NCBI RefSeq assembly: GCF_900105945.1
Contig: NZ_FNSO01000004.1
Location: 496,001-560,000, forward strand
Reading direction: 5' to 3'
DNA: 64,000 nucleotides
From: Amycolatopsis tolypomycina
GTDB lineage: Bacteria; Actinomycetota; Actinomycetes; Mycobacteriales; Pseudonocardiaceae
The stretch's first letter is position 1; every line of letters starts with the position of its first letter. The translations under genes and the position numbers were made by a program. Below are positions 36,531 to 45,221 of the stretch, one piece after another. A model generated the notes under the pieces. It was given only the letters and a program-made list of their open reading frames with translations, was not told the origin of the DNA and made no database searches.

Positions 36531-38782
36531 CGACGTCCGTCACCTCGCAGACCGCCAACGGCATCGGGACCTCGCCGCGGCGGCCCGACGGCACGGTGAA
36601 GGTGCGCGGCGAGTTCGCCTACTCCTCGGACCTGTGGCACGAGGACATGGTGTGGGGCGTGACGCTGCGCAGCCCGCACCCGTACGCGCGGATCACCGGC
36701 ATCGACATCGCGGAAGCCCTCGCCGTGCCCGGCGTCCACGCGGTGCTGACGCACGAGGACGTCCCCGGCGTCAACCGGTACGGCCTCGAGCACGCCGACC
36801 AGCCGGTGCTCGCCTCTGACGTCGTGCGCTACCAGGGCGAGCCGGTGGCGCTGGTCGCCGCCGACCACCCGGAGACCGCGCGCCGCGCGATGAAGCGAAT
36901 CAAGGTCACCTACGAAGAGCTGGAGCCGGTGACGGACTCCGAAGCGGCCGTCGCGGGCGAAGGGCCTTCGCTGCACTCCGGTGGCAACGTCGTGCGGCAC
37001 GTGAAGATCCGCCGCGGCCCGCAGGACCTCGACGCCGACGTCGTCGTCTCCGGTGTCTACGAAGTCGGTATGCAGGACCAGGCGTTCCTCGGGCCGGAGT
37101 CCGGGCTCGCCGTGCCGGACACCGAAGGCGGCGTCGACCTGTACGTCGCCACGCAGTGGCTGCACGTCGACCAGCAGCAGATCGTCGCCGCGCTGGGCCT
37201 GCCGGTCGAGAAGGTGCGGCTGACGCTCGGCGGCGTCGGCGGGGCGTTCGGCGGCCGCGAAGACCTGTCGATGCAGGTGCACGCCTGCCTGCTGGCGCTG
37301 CACACCGGCAAGCCGGTGAAGATGGTCTACAACCGCGAAGAGTCCTTCTACGGACACGTCCACCGCCACCCGGCGAAGATGTACTACGAGCACGGCGCCA
37401 CCCGCGACGGCCGGCTCGTGTACGTGAAGACGCGCCTGTACCTCGACGGCGGCGCGTACGCGTCCTCGACGGGCGCGGTGGTCGCGAACGCGGCGACACT
37501 CGGCGTCGGACCGTACAAAGTGGACAGTGTCTCGGTGGACTGCTGGGGCACGTACACCAACAACCCGCCGTGCGGCGCGATGCGCGGCTTCGGCGCGGTG
37601 CAGGCGGCCTTCGGCTACGAGTCGCAGATGGACAAGCTGGCAGCCGCCTGTGGACTGGATCCCGTCGACATCCGCGTCCGCAACGCGATGAGCGAGGGCG
37701 ACCTGATGCCCACCGGCCAGGTCGTCGACGCGGAAGCGCCGGTCGCGGAGCTGCTTTCCCGGGTGCGGGAGATGCCGCTGCCCCCGGAGCGGCCCTTCGA
37801 CCTGCGGCACATGCCGGGCGGGGTGTCGAACACGACGCACGGCGAGGGCGTCGTCCGCGGCGTCGGGTACGCCGTCGGGATCAAGAACGTCTGCTTCTCC
37901 GAAGGCTTCGACGACTACTCGACGGCCCGCGTGCGCCTGCAGGTGGTCGGCGGCGAGCCGGCCGCGACCGTGCACACCGCGGCCTGCGAGGTCGGCCAGG
38001 GCCTGGTGACGGTCATGCAGCAGATCGTCCGCACCGAACTCGGCGTCGACCGGGTGACGGTGCTGCCGATGGACACCTCGATCGGCAACGGCGGCTCGAC
38101 GTCGGCGTCCCGCCAGACGTACGTCACCGGCGGCGCGGTGCAGGCCGCCTGCGTGGCGGTGCGCGCGCGGCTGCTGTCCCGCTTCGACCAGCGGGTGCGG
38201 GTGGTCGGCGGCAAGGTCGTCGCGGCCGACGGCCAGGTGGTCGCGGACCTGGTGGACGTCCTCGGCGACGACGTCCACGACGAGACGGTGGAGTGGCGGC
38301 ACCGCCCGACGTCCGCGCTGGACCCGGAAACCGGCCAGGGCACCGCGCACGTGCAGTATGCGTTCGCCGCGCACCGGGCGGTCGTGGACGTCGACACCGA
38401 GCTGGGCCTGGTCAAGGTGGTCGCGCTGGACTGCGCCCAGGACGTCGGCAAGGCAGTGAACCCCCAGGCCGTGCTGGGCCAGATCCAGGGCGGCTCGGCG
38501 CAGGGGCTCGGGCTCGCGGTGATGGAGGAGATCCAGACGTCCGGCGGGAAGATCCGCAACCCGTCCTTCACCGACTACCTGATCCCGACGGTGCTGGACA
38601 TGCCGCCGATGACCATCGACGTCCTGGAGCGCCCCGACCCGCACGCGCCGTACGGCCTGCGCGGGGTGGGCGAGCCACCGACGATCTCCTCGACCCCGGC
38701 GATCGTGGCGGCGATCCGGGCCGCGACCGGGCTCGCGCTCACCCGCGTCCCGGTGCGGCCGGAGCACCTCACCGGGACATGA
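36527..38782 (+). CDS. Xanthine dehydrogenase, molybdopterin-binding subunit
   Basis: 751 residues. It carries the substrate-oxidising molybdenum cofactor. Recognisable segments: GTSPRRPDGTVKVRGEFAYS, QDQAFLGPESGLAVPD, GGVGGAFGGREDLSMQ, NNPPCGAMRGFGAVQAAFGY, CEVGQGLVTVMQQI and the Glu region LRGVGEPPTISSTPAIVAAI. It hydroxylates hypoxanthine and xanthine to urate. No XdhC-like maturation factor lies in the window. The 3' end overlaps the convergent TetR gene by 14 bases. Confidence 0.94.
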   Translation: MTTSVTSQTANGIGTSPRRPDGTVKVRGEFAYSSDLWHEDMVWGVTLRSPHPYARITGIDIAEALAVPGVHAVLTHEDVPGVNRYGLEHADQPVLASDVVRYQGEPVALVAADHPETARRAMKRIKVTYEELEPVTDSEAAVAGEGPSLHSGGNVVRHVKIRRGPQDLDADVVVSGVYEVGMQDQAFLGPESGLAVPDTEGGVDLYVATQWLHVDQQQIVAALGLPVEKVRLTLGGVGGAFGGREDLSMQVHACLLALHTGKPVKMVYNREESFYGHVHRHPAKMYYEHGATRDGRLVYVKTRLYLDGGAYASSTGAVVANAATLGVGPYKVDSVSVDCWGTYTNNPPCGAMRGFGAVQAAFGYESQMDKLAAACGLDPVDIRVRNAMSEGDLMPTGQVVDAEAPVAELLSRVREMPLPPERPFDLRHMPGGVSNTTHGEGVVRGVGYAVGIKNVCFSEGFDDYSTARVRLQVVGGEPAATVHTAACEVGQGLVTVMQQIVRTELGVDRVTVLPMDTSIGNGGSTSASRQTYVTGGAVQAACVAVRARLLSRFDQRVRVVGGKVVAADGQVVADLVDVLGDDVHDETVEWRHRPTSALDPETGQGTAHVQYAFAAHRAVVDVDTELGLVKVVALDCAQDVGKAVNPQAVLGQIQGGSAQGLGLAVMEEIQTSGGKIRNPSFTDYLIPTVLDMPPMTIDVLERPDPHAPYGLRGVGEPPTISSTPAIVAAIRAATGLALTRVPVRPEHLTGT

Positions 38783-39341
38783 GCGTCTTGGCCACCTCGA
38801 CGGTCGCGGCGCCGGCGACGGCCATCGCTTCGGTGTCGCGCAGCGACCGGCAGAGCACGAACGCGCCTTCGAGGTTGTTGACGGCGGTGATGGTCAGCGT
38901 CCGGGCGGCTTCCGCGCTGAGCCCGAAGGCCGCGAACTTTTCGGTCCCGGCGTCGATCCAGGCGGTGAAGACGTCGGCGGTGGCCTGCCGCAGCGGCTCG
39001 TTCGTGGCGGCCGCCTCCAGGGCGACGGTCGCGATCGGGCAGCCTTCGACGTAGCCGGTGGCTTCGAGCGTGGCGATCCCGGCGGCGAAGAAGGCCTCGA
39101 TCCCGCTGACGAGGTCTTCGGCCGGTGTGATGAAGAGGTCGAACAGCGCGATGTACGCCAGACCCGAGGTGCGGATGACCTCCTCGCCGAGCTGTTGCTT
39201 GCCGCCGGGGAAGAAGTGGTAGAGCGACCCGAAGGGCGCGTTGGCCTCGGAGACGATCTGCTTCAGCCCGGTGCCGGCGTAGCCGTTGCGCCGGAACAGC
39301 TCGGCGCCGGCGGCCATGATGCGGTCCTTGGTCCCTGCCAC
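38769..39341 (-). CDS. TetR family transcriptional regulator
   Basis: 190 residues. N-terminal helix-turn-helix: AGTKDRIMAAGAELFRRNGY and TGLKQIVSEANAPFGSLYHF, then FPGGKQQLGEEVIR. The ligand domain has VEGCPIATVALEAAATNEPL, typical of the TetR_C_33/LfrR-like group. It overlaps the 3' end of the xanthine dehydrogenase Mo subunit by 14 bases. It is oriented toward that operon, so it is not obviously part of the purine regulon; its target may be elsewhere. No palindrome was recognised in its short upstream region. Confidence 0.88.
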   Translation of the reverse strand: MAGTKDRIMAAGAELFRRNGYAGTGLKQIVSEANAPFGSLYHFFPGGKQQLGEEVIRTSGLAYIALFDLFITPAEDLVSGIEAFFAAGIATLEATGYVEGCPIATVALEAAATNEPLRQATADVFTAWIDAGTEKFAAFGLSAEAARTLTITAVNNLEGAFVLCRSLRDTEAMAVAGAATVEVAKTLMSR

Positions 39342-39431
39342 GGAGCCGAGGATACGCGGCCGGTAGAGCGTTCTATCAAATCCGGGTTGTCCACAGGTTG
39401 GCCGGGCTGTGGGCGCGGGTCCGAAACGTCA

Positions 39432-39476
39432 TGAAAGAGTCGTTCATGACGTCGGACGTCATGAACGACTCTTTCA
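39432..39476. terminator. 45-nt perfect palindrome downstream of the urate oxidase gene
   Basis: TGAAAGAGTCGTTCATGACGTC (39432-39453), one central G, and its exact reverse complement (39455-39476), so the stem is 22 bp. Each arm contains further symmetric GACGTC and GTTCATGAC-like elements, so cruciform formation is possible. It lies 24 bases past the urate oxidase stop, on the downstream side of the uraD-uraH-uaZ operon. Termination is a reasonable inference; such repeats recur at gene ends in this window but with different sequences. Confidence 0.65.
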
Positions 39477-39500
39477 GTGCGTCGGCGACGGCTCCACCGC

Positions 39501-40382
39501 TCAGTGGAGGTCCCAGGCCGGGCCCGGGTCCTCGGCGTCGTCGCGCAGGATGGTGCCCTCGATCAACCCGTACGGCCGGTCCGCCGCGTAGAACACCTCG
39601 TTGTCGTTCTTCAGCCCGAACGGGCTCAGGTCCACCAGGAAGTGGTGCTTGTTCGGCAGCGACAGCCGAACCTCGGCCACCTCCGGGCGGGCCTCCAGCA
39701 CCGCCGCGCCCATCGCGTACAGCGTCTGCTGCAGCGAAAGGCTGTGCTTCGTCGCGAACGTCTCCAGCATCACCCGCCGGACTTCGCGGTGTGATTCCGC
39801 CCAGTCGGCTTCCTCGCCCTGGTAGCGCCACCGGGCCGTGACGGCCGTGGCCAGGATGCGGTCGCCGGTCTCGGCGAGCGTCGTGTACTGGTCGCGGGGG
39901 AAGCCGTGGAACTCCGAGCCGGTCGACTTGAGCAGCGTCAGGCCGTCGATGCCGGACACCACCCACGCGCGGCCGCCCTGCACCGTCACCGCGGTCGTGC
40001 GCCGCTCGTTGCCGGAGCGGCTGAACGCGTGGTCGTGCGGCGAACCACCGACCGCGATCCGGTCCCAGCCGTGCTCGTCGATCTTGATCCGGGCGCCCGT
40101 GATGTTCTCCTGCGTGCCCACGAAGTGCCTGGCCAGGCGCAGGCCGAAGTCCTCGATCTCGCCGACCGGTGCCTCCTTCGCGAAGGCGTACACCGTGTTC
40201 TTCTGCGTGTCGGTCGCCAGCACGCCGGCGTTGTCGCCGGTCAGGTGCGTCGCGGCCAGCTCGCCGCGCAGCGACGTCGACACCGTCAGGTCCTTGAGGT
40301 GGTGCACCGGGCCGTCGCGGCGCACCGTGACCAGGCGGACCTCCGCCTTGCCGTACTGGTTGGGGCCCAGGGTGATGGCCAC
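39501..40382 (-). CDS. Factor-independent urate oxidase
   Basis: 293 residues. Two tunnelling-fold domains: MAITLGPNQYGKAEVRLVTV with the catalytic Lys/Thr region THLTGDNAGVLATDTQKNTV, FVGTQENITGARIKIDEHGW, LLKSTGSEFHGFPRDQYTTL and the C-terminal LSLPNKHHFLVDLSPFGLKN. It oxidises urate to 5-hydroxyisourate with O2. It is the last gene of the minus-strand operon HTH-uraD-uraH-uaZ, two bases after the uraH stop. The 45-nt palindrome follows. Commonly named uaZ, pucL or uox. Confidence 0.95.
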   Translation of the reverse strand: MAITLGPNQYGKAEVRLVTVRRDGPVHHLKDLTVSTSLRGELAATHLTGDNAGVLATDTQKNTVYAFAKEAPVGEIEDFGLRLARHFVGTQENITGARIKIDEHGWDRIAVGGSPHDHAFSRSGNERRTTAVTVQGGRAWVVSGIDGLTLLKSTGSEFHGFPRDQYTTLAETGDRILATAVTARWRYQGEEADWAESHREVRRVMLETFATKHSLSLQQTLYAMGAAVLEARPEVAEVRLSLPNKHHFLVDLSPFGLKNDNEVFYAADRPYGLIEGTILRDDAEDPGPAWDLH

Positions 40383-40384
40383 GG

Positions 40385-40702
40385 TCAGCTCCCTCGGTAG
40401 GTCGAATAGGCGAACGGGCTGAGCAGGAGCGGCACGTGGTGGTGCGCCGCGGGGTCGGAGATCCGGAACGTCAGCGCGACCTCCGGGAAGAACGCGGCCG
40501 GGCCCAGGTAGGCGCCGGTGTCGAAGACCAGGCGGTAGCTGCCAGGGGCAAGGGTTTCCGGGCCGAGGTCGCGGATGCGGCCGTCGGCGTCGGTGCGGCC
40601 CTCGGCGATCAGCTCGCCCTCGGCGGTCTCGAACCGGACGGCGATCCCCGCGGCGGGGCGCCCGGCCGCCGTGTCGAGGACGTGGGTCGTCACGAGGCTC
40701 AC
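40385..40702 (-). CDS. uraH: 5-hydroxyisourate hydrolase
   Basis: 105 residues of the transthyretin-like family. N-terminal TTHVLDTAAGRPAAGIAVRF supplies an active-site His, and the family C-terminal signature is HHHVPLLLSPFAYSTYRGS. It hydrolyses 5-hydroxyisourate to OHCU. GTG start overlapping the uraD stop (GTGA). The next gene, urate oxidase, makes its substrate. Confidence 0.95.
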   Translation of the reverse strand: MSLVTTHVLDTAAGRPAAGIAVRFETAEGELIAEGRTDADGRIRDLGPETLAPGSYRLVFDTGAYLGPAAFFPEVALTFRISDPAAHHHVPLLLSPFAYSTYRGS

Positions 40703-41148
40703 GCCGCCACCGCCTTGGTCAGCCGCAACGAGGCGATCTTCAGCAGCTCCCGGCCGGCGACGGCCAGTTCGGTCGCCGGGTCGTTGTGCAGCCGTTCGCG
40801 GAGGATCTTCAGCAGCTCGTCGCCGCTGCGGCCGCCGGCGCAGACGAGGTAGACGTGGCCGAACTTGGCTTCGTACTCGGCGTTCGCCGCGGCGAACGCG
40901 TCCGGATTGTCCACACCGGACTGTTCGGAACGCGCGAAGCCGCCCGCGGGTTTCTCTCCGATCCGCGGGTGCGCGGCCATCGCCTGCCGGATCTCGTCGC
41001 TGTTCAGCGGCAGGTCGGCGGCGGCTTTCAGCGCGTCGAGATCGGCGTACGGGCGCCCGGCGAGCACGGCGTCGACCCACCGGGGCACGGCGAGGCACTC
41101 CGTCAGCAGCGGCCGGACGTCGGTGGTGTTGAACTCGGTGAGCAGCAC
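40699..41148 (-). CDS. uraD: OHCU decarboxylase
   Basis: 149 residues. The catalytic His lies in AMAAHPRIGEKPAGG, and further family residues are in NPDAFAAANAEYEAKFGHVY and ILRERLHNDPATEL. It converts 2-oxo-4-hydroxy-4-carboxy-5-ureidoimidazoline to (S)-allantoin. A perfect TCAACA-TTT-TGTTGA palindrome lies 32 bases upstream of the start. Coupled to uraH by a four-base overlap. Confidence 0.93.
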   Translation of the reverse strand: MLLTEFNTTDVRPLLTECLAVPRWVDAVLAGRPYADLDALKAAADLPLNSDEIRQAMAAHPRIGEKPAGGFARSEQSGVDNPDAFAAANAEYEAKFGHVYLVCAGGRSGDELLKILRERLHNDPATELAVAGRELLKIASLRLTKAVAA

Positions 41149-41179
41149 GGGCTGACCGTACGTCGGCGCCGGAGTTCCG

Positions 41180-41194
41180 TCAACATTTTGTTGA
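41180..41194. promoter_or_regulatory. Palindromic operator between the HTH gene and uraD
   Basis: TCAACA-TTT-TGTTGA, a perfect 6-bp inverted repeat with a 3-base centre, in the 55-base gap before uraD. The surrounding bases read TTCCG...GAAAG. The allB leader at 41757-41773 contains a related TTTCCGTTCTGTGAAAT element, so the same regulator could serve both arms. The likely binder is the adjacent HTH protein or an IclR/GntR-type regulator (inference). Confidence 0.5.
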
Positions 41195-41203
41195 AAGACC
41201 TGG

Positions 41204-41680
41204 TCAGTCGGCTTCCCGGTTGAGGTAGTTGTAGACGGTGAACCGCGTGACGCCCAGCGCGTCGGCCACCGACGAGACGGATTTCCGCAGGCCGAAGGCG
41301 CCGCGTTCGCGCAGCAGCCGCACCGCGCGCTGCTTGCCCGCGCGGTCGAGTTCGCCCAGTCTGGCGCCCAGTTCCCGTTCGACGTCGGCGATCAGCCGGG
41401 CCAGGGCGTCGTTGAGCTCGACGACGGGCGCGCTGCCCGGGTCGTCGGCCCGGCGCAGCTGCAGCGTGACCCGCGTGGCGCCACCGTCCAGCGCCGCCTT
41501 CGCGATGGCCGGGAGGGCTTCGAGCAGCTCCTTCGCGTCGCCGCGGGCGAGGGTGCCGAGCGGGCCGAAATCGGTGTCCAGCCCGGCTTCCGCGGCGGCG
41601 TCCCTGGCGGCGACGGCGTGTTCGGGCGGCGAACCTTCGCCGTGGAACGGTTCGCTGGTGAACTCCGCTTCTAGCCGCAC
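41204..41680 (-). CDS. Putative ureide-pathway regulator: thiamine-BP-like domain plus HTH
   Basis: 158 residues in two parts. The N-terminal about 80 (VRLEAEFTSEPFHGEG, AEAGLDTDFGPLGTLARGD, ATRVTLQLRR) looks like a ferredoxin-fold MTH1187/thiamine-binding-like domain, a plausible ligand sensor. The C-terminal about 45 (RAGKQRAVRLLRERGAFGLR, SVSSVADALGVTRFTVYNYL) is a compact helix-turn-helix. It is divergent from allantoinase and upstream of uraD-uraH-uaZ. A link to ureide sensing is inferred from location and domain order. GTG start. Confidence 0.7.
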   Translation of the reverse strand: MRLEAEFTSEPFHGEGSPPEHAVAARDAAAEAGLDTDFGPLGTLARGDAKELLEALPAIAKAALDGGATRVTLQLRRADDPGSAPVVELNDALARLIADVERELGARLGELDRAGKQRAVRLLRERGAFGLRKSVSSVADALGVTRFTVYNYLNREAD

Positions 41681-41710
41681 GAAGATGACCGTAACGCGCG
41701 ACGTCCGTCG

Positions 41711-41739
41711 TTGACGAGCGGCGCGCGCCGTGGTTACTG
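41711..41739 (+). promoter_or_regulatory. Sigma-70-like promoter for allB
   Basis: TTGACG (41711-41716), 17 bases, then TTACTG (41734-41739). The ATG of allB at 41809 leaves a leader of about 60 bases, which includes TTTCCGTTCTGTGAAAT near 41757-41773. That element may be an operator. Confidence 0.5.
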
Positions 41740-41808
41740 TCGTTGTGCGAAACCGCCTTTCCGTTCTGTGAAATCGGCGGTGTCATTCCTCCCGACGAAG
41801 GGCTTCGG

Positions 41809-43137
41809 ATGGATCTTGTGGTGCGCGCCGCCCGGGCCGTGACGCCCGAGGGCGAGGTCCCGGCGACCGTCGGCGTCGACGGCGGCCGGATCGTCGCGGT
41901 CGAGCCCGCCGGCACGGCGCTGGCCGGCGACCGCGTCCTCGACCTCGGCGACGACGTCGTGCTGCTGCCCGGACTGGTCGACACGCACGTTCACGTCAAC
42001 GACCCCGGCCGCGCCGAGTGGGAAGGCTTCGAGACGGCGACCCGCGCGGCCGCGGCGGGCGGGGTGACCACGATCGTGGACATGCCGCTGAACAGCCTGC
42101 CGCCGACCGTCGACGTCGCGGCCCTGGAGGTCAAGCGCAAGGCGGCGGCCGGCCGGGTGCACGTCGACGTCGGGTTCTGGGGCGGCGCGATCCCGGGCAA
42201 CGTCGGCGACCTGCGGGGCCTGCACGACGCCGGGGTGTTCGGCTTCAAGTGCTTCCTGCTGCACTCCGGCGTCGACGAGTTCCCGCCGCTCGACCCGGCC
42301 GGGCTCGACGAAGCGTTGCGGGAGCTGAGTTCCTTCGACGCGCTGATGATCGTCCACGCCGAAGACGCGCACGAGATCGACGACGCACCCGAACCACACG
42401 GCGGTCGCTATGTCGACTTTCTGCAGTCGCGGCCGCGCGAAGCCGAGAACCTCGCGATCTCGCAGGTGATCGACGCGGCCCGGCGCCACTCCGCGCGGGC
42501 GCACATCCTGCACCTGTCCTCTTCGGACGCTTTGCCGCTGATCGCGTCGGCGCGGCGTGACGGCGTCCGGCTGTCGGCGGAGACCTGCCCGCACTACCTC
42601 AGCTTCGTCGCCGAGGAGATCCGCGACGGCGCCACGCAGTTCAAGTGCTGCCCGCCGATCCGCGAGGCGGCCAACCGCGAGCTGCTCTGGCAGGGCCTCG
42701 CCGACGGCGTGATCGCCACGATCGTCAGCGACCACTCGCCGTGCACGCCGGAGCTGAAACGCTTCGACAGCGGCGACTTCGGCCAGGCGTGGGGCGGGAT
42801 CTCCAGCCTGCAGCTGGGGCTGCCGGCGATCTGGACGCAGGCGCGGCAACGCGGGTTCGCGCTCCCCGACGTCGTCCGGTGGATGGCCGAGCGCCCGGCC
42901 GCGCAGGCCGGGATGCGCCGCAAGGGCCACCTCGCGGTGGGCTACGACGCCGACTTCTGCGTGTTCGCGCCGGACGAGGCGTTCGTGGTCGACGTCGCGA
43001 AACTGAAGCACCGCAACCCGGTCAGCGCCTACGACCGGCGGCCGCTCGCCGGCGTCGTGCGCTCGACCTGGCTGCGGGGCACCGAAATCACCGGCGACGA
43101 GCCGCGCGGCGCGCTGCTCACCCGGGGCAACTGCTGA
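41809..43137 (+). CDS. allB: Allantoinase
   Basis: 442 residues of the cyclic amidohydrolase group. Metal-binding HxH in [40 protein letters not shown], the carbamylated Lys in [12 protein letters not shown], and later His in [11 protein letters not shown] and [12 protein letters not shown], with Asp in [11 protein letters not shown]. It opens the hydantoin ring of allantoin to allantoate. The internal ATG at 41809 begins the usual [11 protein letters not shown]; the open frame from 41743 lies in the leader. Allantoicase follows 13 bases later. Confidence 0.96.
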   Translation: MDLVVRAARAVTPEGEVPATVGVDGGRIVAVEPAGTALAGDRVLDLGDDVVLLPGLVDTHVHVNDPGRAEWEGFETATRAAAAGGVTTIVDMPLNSLPPTVDVAALEVKRKAAAGRVHVDVGFWGGAIPGNVGDLRGLHDAGVFGFKCFLLHSGVDEFPPLDPAGLDEALRELSSFDALMIVHAEDAHEIDDAPEPHGGRYVDFLQSRPREAENLAISQVIDAARRHSARAHILHLSSSDALPLIASARRDGVRLSAETCPHYLSFVAEEIRDGATQFKCCPPIREAANRELLWQGLADGVIATIVSDHSPCTPELKRFDSGDFGQAWGGISSLQLGLPAIWTQARQRGFALPDVVRWMAERPAAQAGMRRKGHLAVGYDADFCVFAPDEAFVVDVAKLKHRNPVSAYDRRPLAGVVRSTWLRGTEITGDEPRGALLTRGNC

Positions 43138-43150
43138 AAGGGAGACCGTC

Positions 43151-44152
43151 GTGTCCGACCGTCCGGAGTGGACAGAACTGCCCGACCTCGCCTCCCGCCG
43201 CTTCGGCGGCACGGTGATGTGGGCGACCGACGAGCTGTTCGCCGAGAAGGAGAACCTGGTCAACCCGTGGGTGCCGGCGCACCGCGCGGAGACGTTCGGC
43301 CCGAAGGGCCAGGTCTACGACGGCTGGGAGACCCGCCGCCACCGCGAACCGGGCGACGACCAGGCCATCGTCCGGCTCGGCCTGGCCGGTACGGTCACCG
43401 GCGTCATCGTCGACACGGCGTTCTTCAAGGGCAACTACCCGCCGTTCGTCTCGGTCGAAGCGACGTCGCTTCCGGGCTACCCGTCGGCGGCGGAGGTGGC
43501 CGCGGCGGAGTGGGACGTCCTGGTCGACCGCGCCCCGGCGTCAGGCCACACGGAGAACTTCTACGCGGTCAACGGCTCGCGGCGCTACACGCACGTCCGG
43601 CTGACGCAGCACCCGGACGGGGGAGTGGCGCGCCTGCGCGTCCACGGCGCGCCGATCCCGGACCCGGCCCTGCTCGACCTGGACGCCCTCGACCTGGCGG
43701 CGCTGGAGAACGGCGCGATCGTCACGGGCTGCAGCAACCGGTTCTATTCGTCGCCGAACAACATCCTGTCGCCGGGCCTGGCTGCCCACCAGGCGGAGGG
43801 CTGGGAGACGGCCCGCCGTCGCGACGACGGCAACGACTGGGTGACGCTGCGGCTGGCGGGCGCCGGGATCGTCCGGTTCGTCGAGCTGGACACGAGCAAC
43901 CTGAAGGGGAACGCGCCGGGCTGGGCGTCGGTGAGCGGCCGGGAGACGTACGGCGAGTGGGTTCCGCTGCTGCCGAAGACGCGGCTGCAGCCGGACACGC
44001 GCCACCGGTTCGCGCTCCCGGACGGCCCGGAGGTGTCGGAGGCCCGCCTCGACATCTACCCGGACGGCGGCCTGGCACGGCTGCGGTTGTTCGGCCGGCT
44101 CACCGAAGCGGGCCGGACGAACCTGAAGGCCCGGTTCGACAAGACGCGCTAG
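43151..44152 (+). CDS. alc: Allantoicase
   Basis: 333 residues made of two similar beta-jelly-roll repeats: RRFGGTVMWATDELFAEKEN...GWETRRHREPGDD and NRFYSSPNNILSPGLAAHQA...GWETARRRDDGNDW. It hydrolyses allantoate to ureidoglycolate and urea. GTG start preceded by GAAAGGGAG. Ureidoglycolate lyase and urease are not in the window. The TAG stop lies in a CTAG shared with the convergent small membrane-protein gene. Confidence 0.95.
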   Translation: MSDRPEWTELPDLASRRFGGTVMWATDELFAEKENLVNPWVPAHRAETFGPKGQVYDGWETRRHREPGDDQAIVRLGLAGTVTGVIVDTAFFKGNYPPFVSVEATSLPGYPSAAEVAAAEWDVLVDRAPASGHTENFYAVNGSRRYTHVRLTQHPDGGVARLRVHGAPIPDPALLDLDALDLAALENGAIVTGCSNRFYSSPNNILSPGLAAHQAEGWETARRRDDGNDWVTLRLAGAGIVRFVELDTSNLKGNAPGWASVSGRETYGEWVPLLPKTRLQPDTRHRFALPDGPEVSEARLDIYPDGGLARLRLFGRLTEAGRTNLKARFDKTR

Positions 44153-44322
44153 TTCGCGCCGGGCCGGTTGAGGTAGGCGGAGGCCAGCGACAGCACGCAG
44201 GCGCAGCCGACGATCGCGCTGACCCACCACTGCATGCCGACGACAACGCTCCAGACGAAGCCCGCCGCCGCAAGGGCGGCGACGAGGAGGTTCCGGAACT
44301 GCAGCGGGGTCGGCTTGGCCAT
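44149..44322 (-). CDS. 57-residue membrane protein
   Basis: An ORF of 58 codons from an ATG at 44322: a short basic head (MAKPTPLQFRN), two hydrophobic helices (LLVAALAAAGFVWSVVVGMQ and VSAIVGCACVLSLASAYL) separated by the Trp pair of MQWWVS, and a short tail. The stop (minus TAG, plus 44149-44151) overlaps the allantoicase stop in CTAG. The third-position G/C bias is that of a real gene. No family or function is recognised. Confidence 0.7.
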   Translation of the reverse strand: MAKPTPLQFRNLLVAALAAAGFVWSVVVGMQWWVSAIVGCACVLSLASAYLNRPGAN

Positions 44323-44365
44323 GCCGCCAGCCTCTCACGGCCCCTGTCCGGCCCCGCGTTGTGCC

Positions 44366-44431
44366 CTGTTCTCCGACCCTATGGCCAACTGCGACATCGA
44401 TGAGGCACTTAGCCATAGGGTCGGAGAACAG
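44366..44431. terminator. Perfect 20-bp inverted repeat with 26-base loop
   Basis: CTGTTCTCCGACCCTATGGC (44366-44385) and its exact reverse complement (44412-44431). The loop contains the palindrome CATCGATG. It lies six bases past the stop of the minus-strand metallo-hydrolase gene and 44 bases upstream of the small membrane-protein gene. Likely terminates the hydrolase transcript; the symmetric form differs from ordinary rho-independent terminators by lacking a U run. Confidence 0.6.
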
Positions 44432-44436
44432 CCGCG

Positions 44437-45186
44437 TCAGACCTCCGCGCGCTGCCCGGGTTCGAGCAGCACGAGCCGGTCGGCGAGCCCCGCCGCGTCG
44501 AAGGCTTCCCGCAGCGTGTCCGGTCCCTCGCTGAAGTGTCCCCAGCCCCGGAAGTGCAGCGGAACCACCTTCGCCGCCCCGAGCACCTTCGCGGCCTCGA
44601 CCGCGTCCACGCTGGTCAGCGTCAGCGGTGCCCCGTCGAACAACGGCGTCCGGGCCGCGCCGGCGAACAGCACCGCGATGTCCACCCGGAACCGTTCCGC
44701 GATCTCTCGCACCAGGCCGACCGACGCGTTGTCCCCGCTCACGTACACCGTCGGCAGCCCGTCGCCGGTCAGCACGAACCCCGTCACGTCCCCGGTGAGC
44801 CGTGCCGCTCCGGCGGGCCCGTGCAGCGCCGGAACCGCAGTCACGGTGAGGGCCCCGACCTGCGTCGACTCCCACGGCTCCAGGCCCCGCGCCGTCCCGC
44901 CGAGCCGCTCGGCCCCGCTCGGCGTGATCAGCGTCAACGGCACCGTCGCCAGGTACGCGCGGCCGCGGTCGTCGAGGTTGTCGGGGTGCTGGTCGTGCGA
45001 CAGCAGCACCGCGTCCACCGCCCCGACCGCCTCCTCGGTCAGTGCCGAATCCTCGGTCTTGACCAGCACGCGCTCGCCGATCGGGTGGTCGCCGGGCGGG
45101 TCGAACGTCGGGTCGGTGAGCAGCCGGACGCCGCCCAGCTCCAGGAGGGCGGTCGGGCCGCCGGAGAACGTGATCCCGAAAGTCAT
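44437..45186 (-). CDS. MBL-fold metal-dependent hydrolase (UlaG-like)
   Basis: 249 residues of the metallo-beta-lactamase fold. Metal-binding motif SHDQHPDNLDDRGRAYL (His-x-Asp-x-His variant), further His in TAVPALHGPAG, Asp in YVSGDNASVGLVREI, and a C-terminal His in VVPLHFRGWGHFSEG. It probably hydrolyses a phosphodiester or lactone; the substrate is unknown. The ATG at 45186 (MTFGITFSGG) begins the fold; an open frame to 45396 adds low-complexity residues. It lies downstream of the CoA-binding and metY genes on the same strand. Confidence 0.8.
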   Translation of the reverse strand: MTFGITFSGGPTALLELGGVRLLTDPTFDPPGDHPIGERVLVKTEDSALTEEAVGAVDAVLLSHDQHPDNLDDRGRAYLATVPLTLITPSGAERLGGTARGLEPWESTQVGALTVTAVPALHGPAGAARLTGDVTGFVLTGDGLPTVYVSGDNASVGLVREIAERFRVDIAVLFAGAARTPLFDGAPLTLTSVDAVEAAKVLGAAKVVPLHFRGWGHFSEGPDTLREAFDAAGLADRLVLLEPGQRAEV

Positions 45187-45221
45187 ACCCGGGCCAACAG
45201 CGGCAGCCGCCGTGGTCTTCC

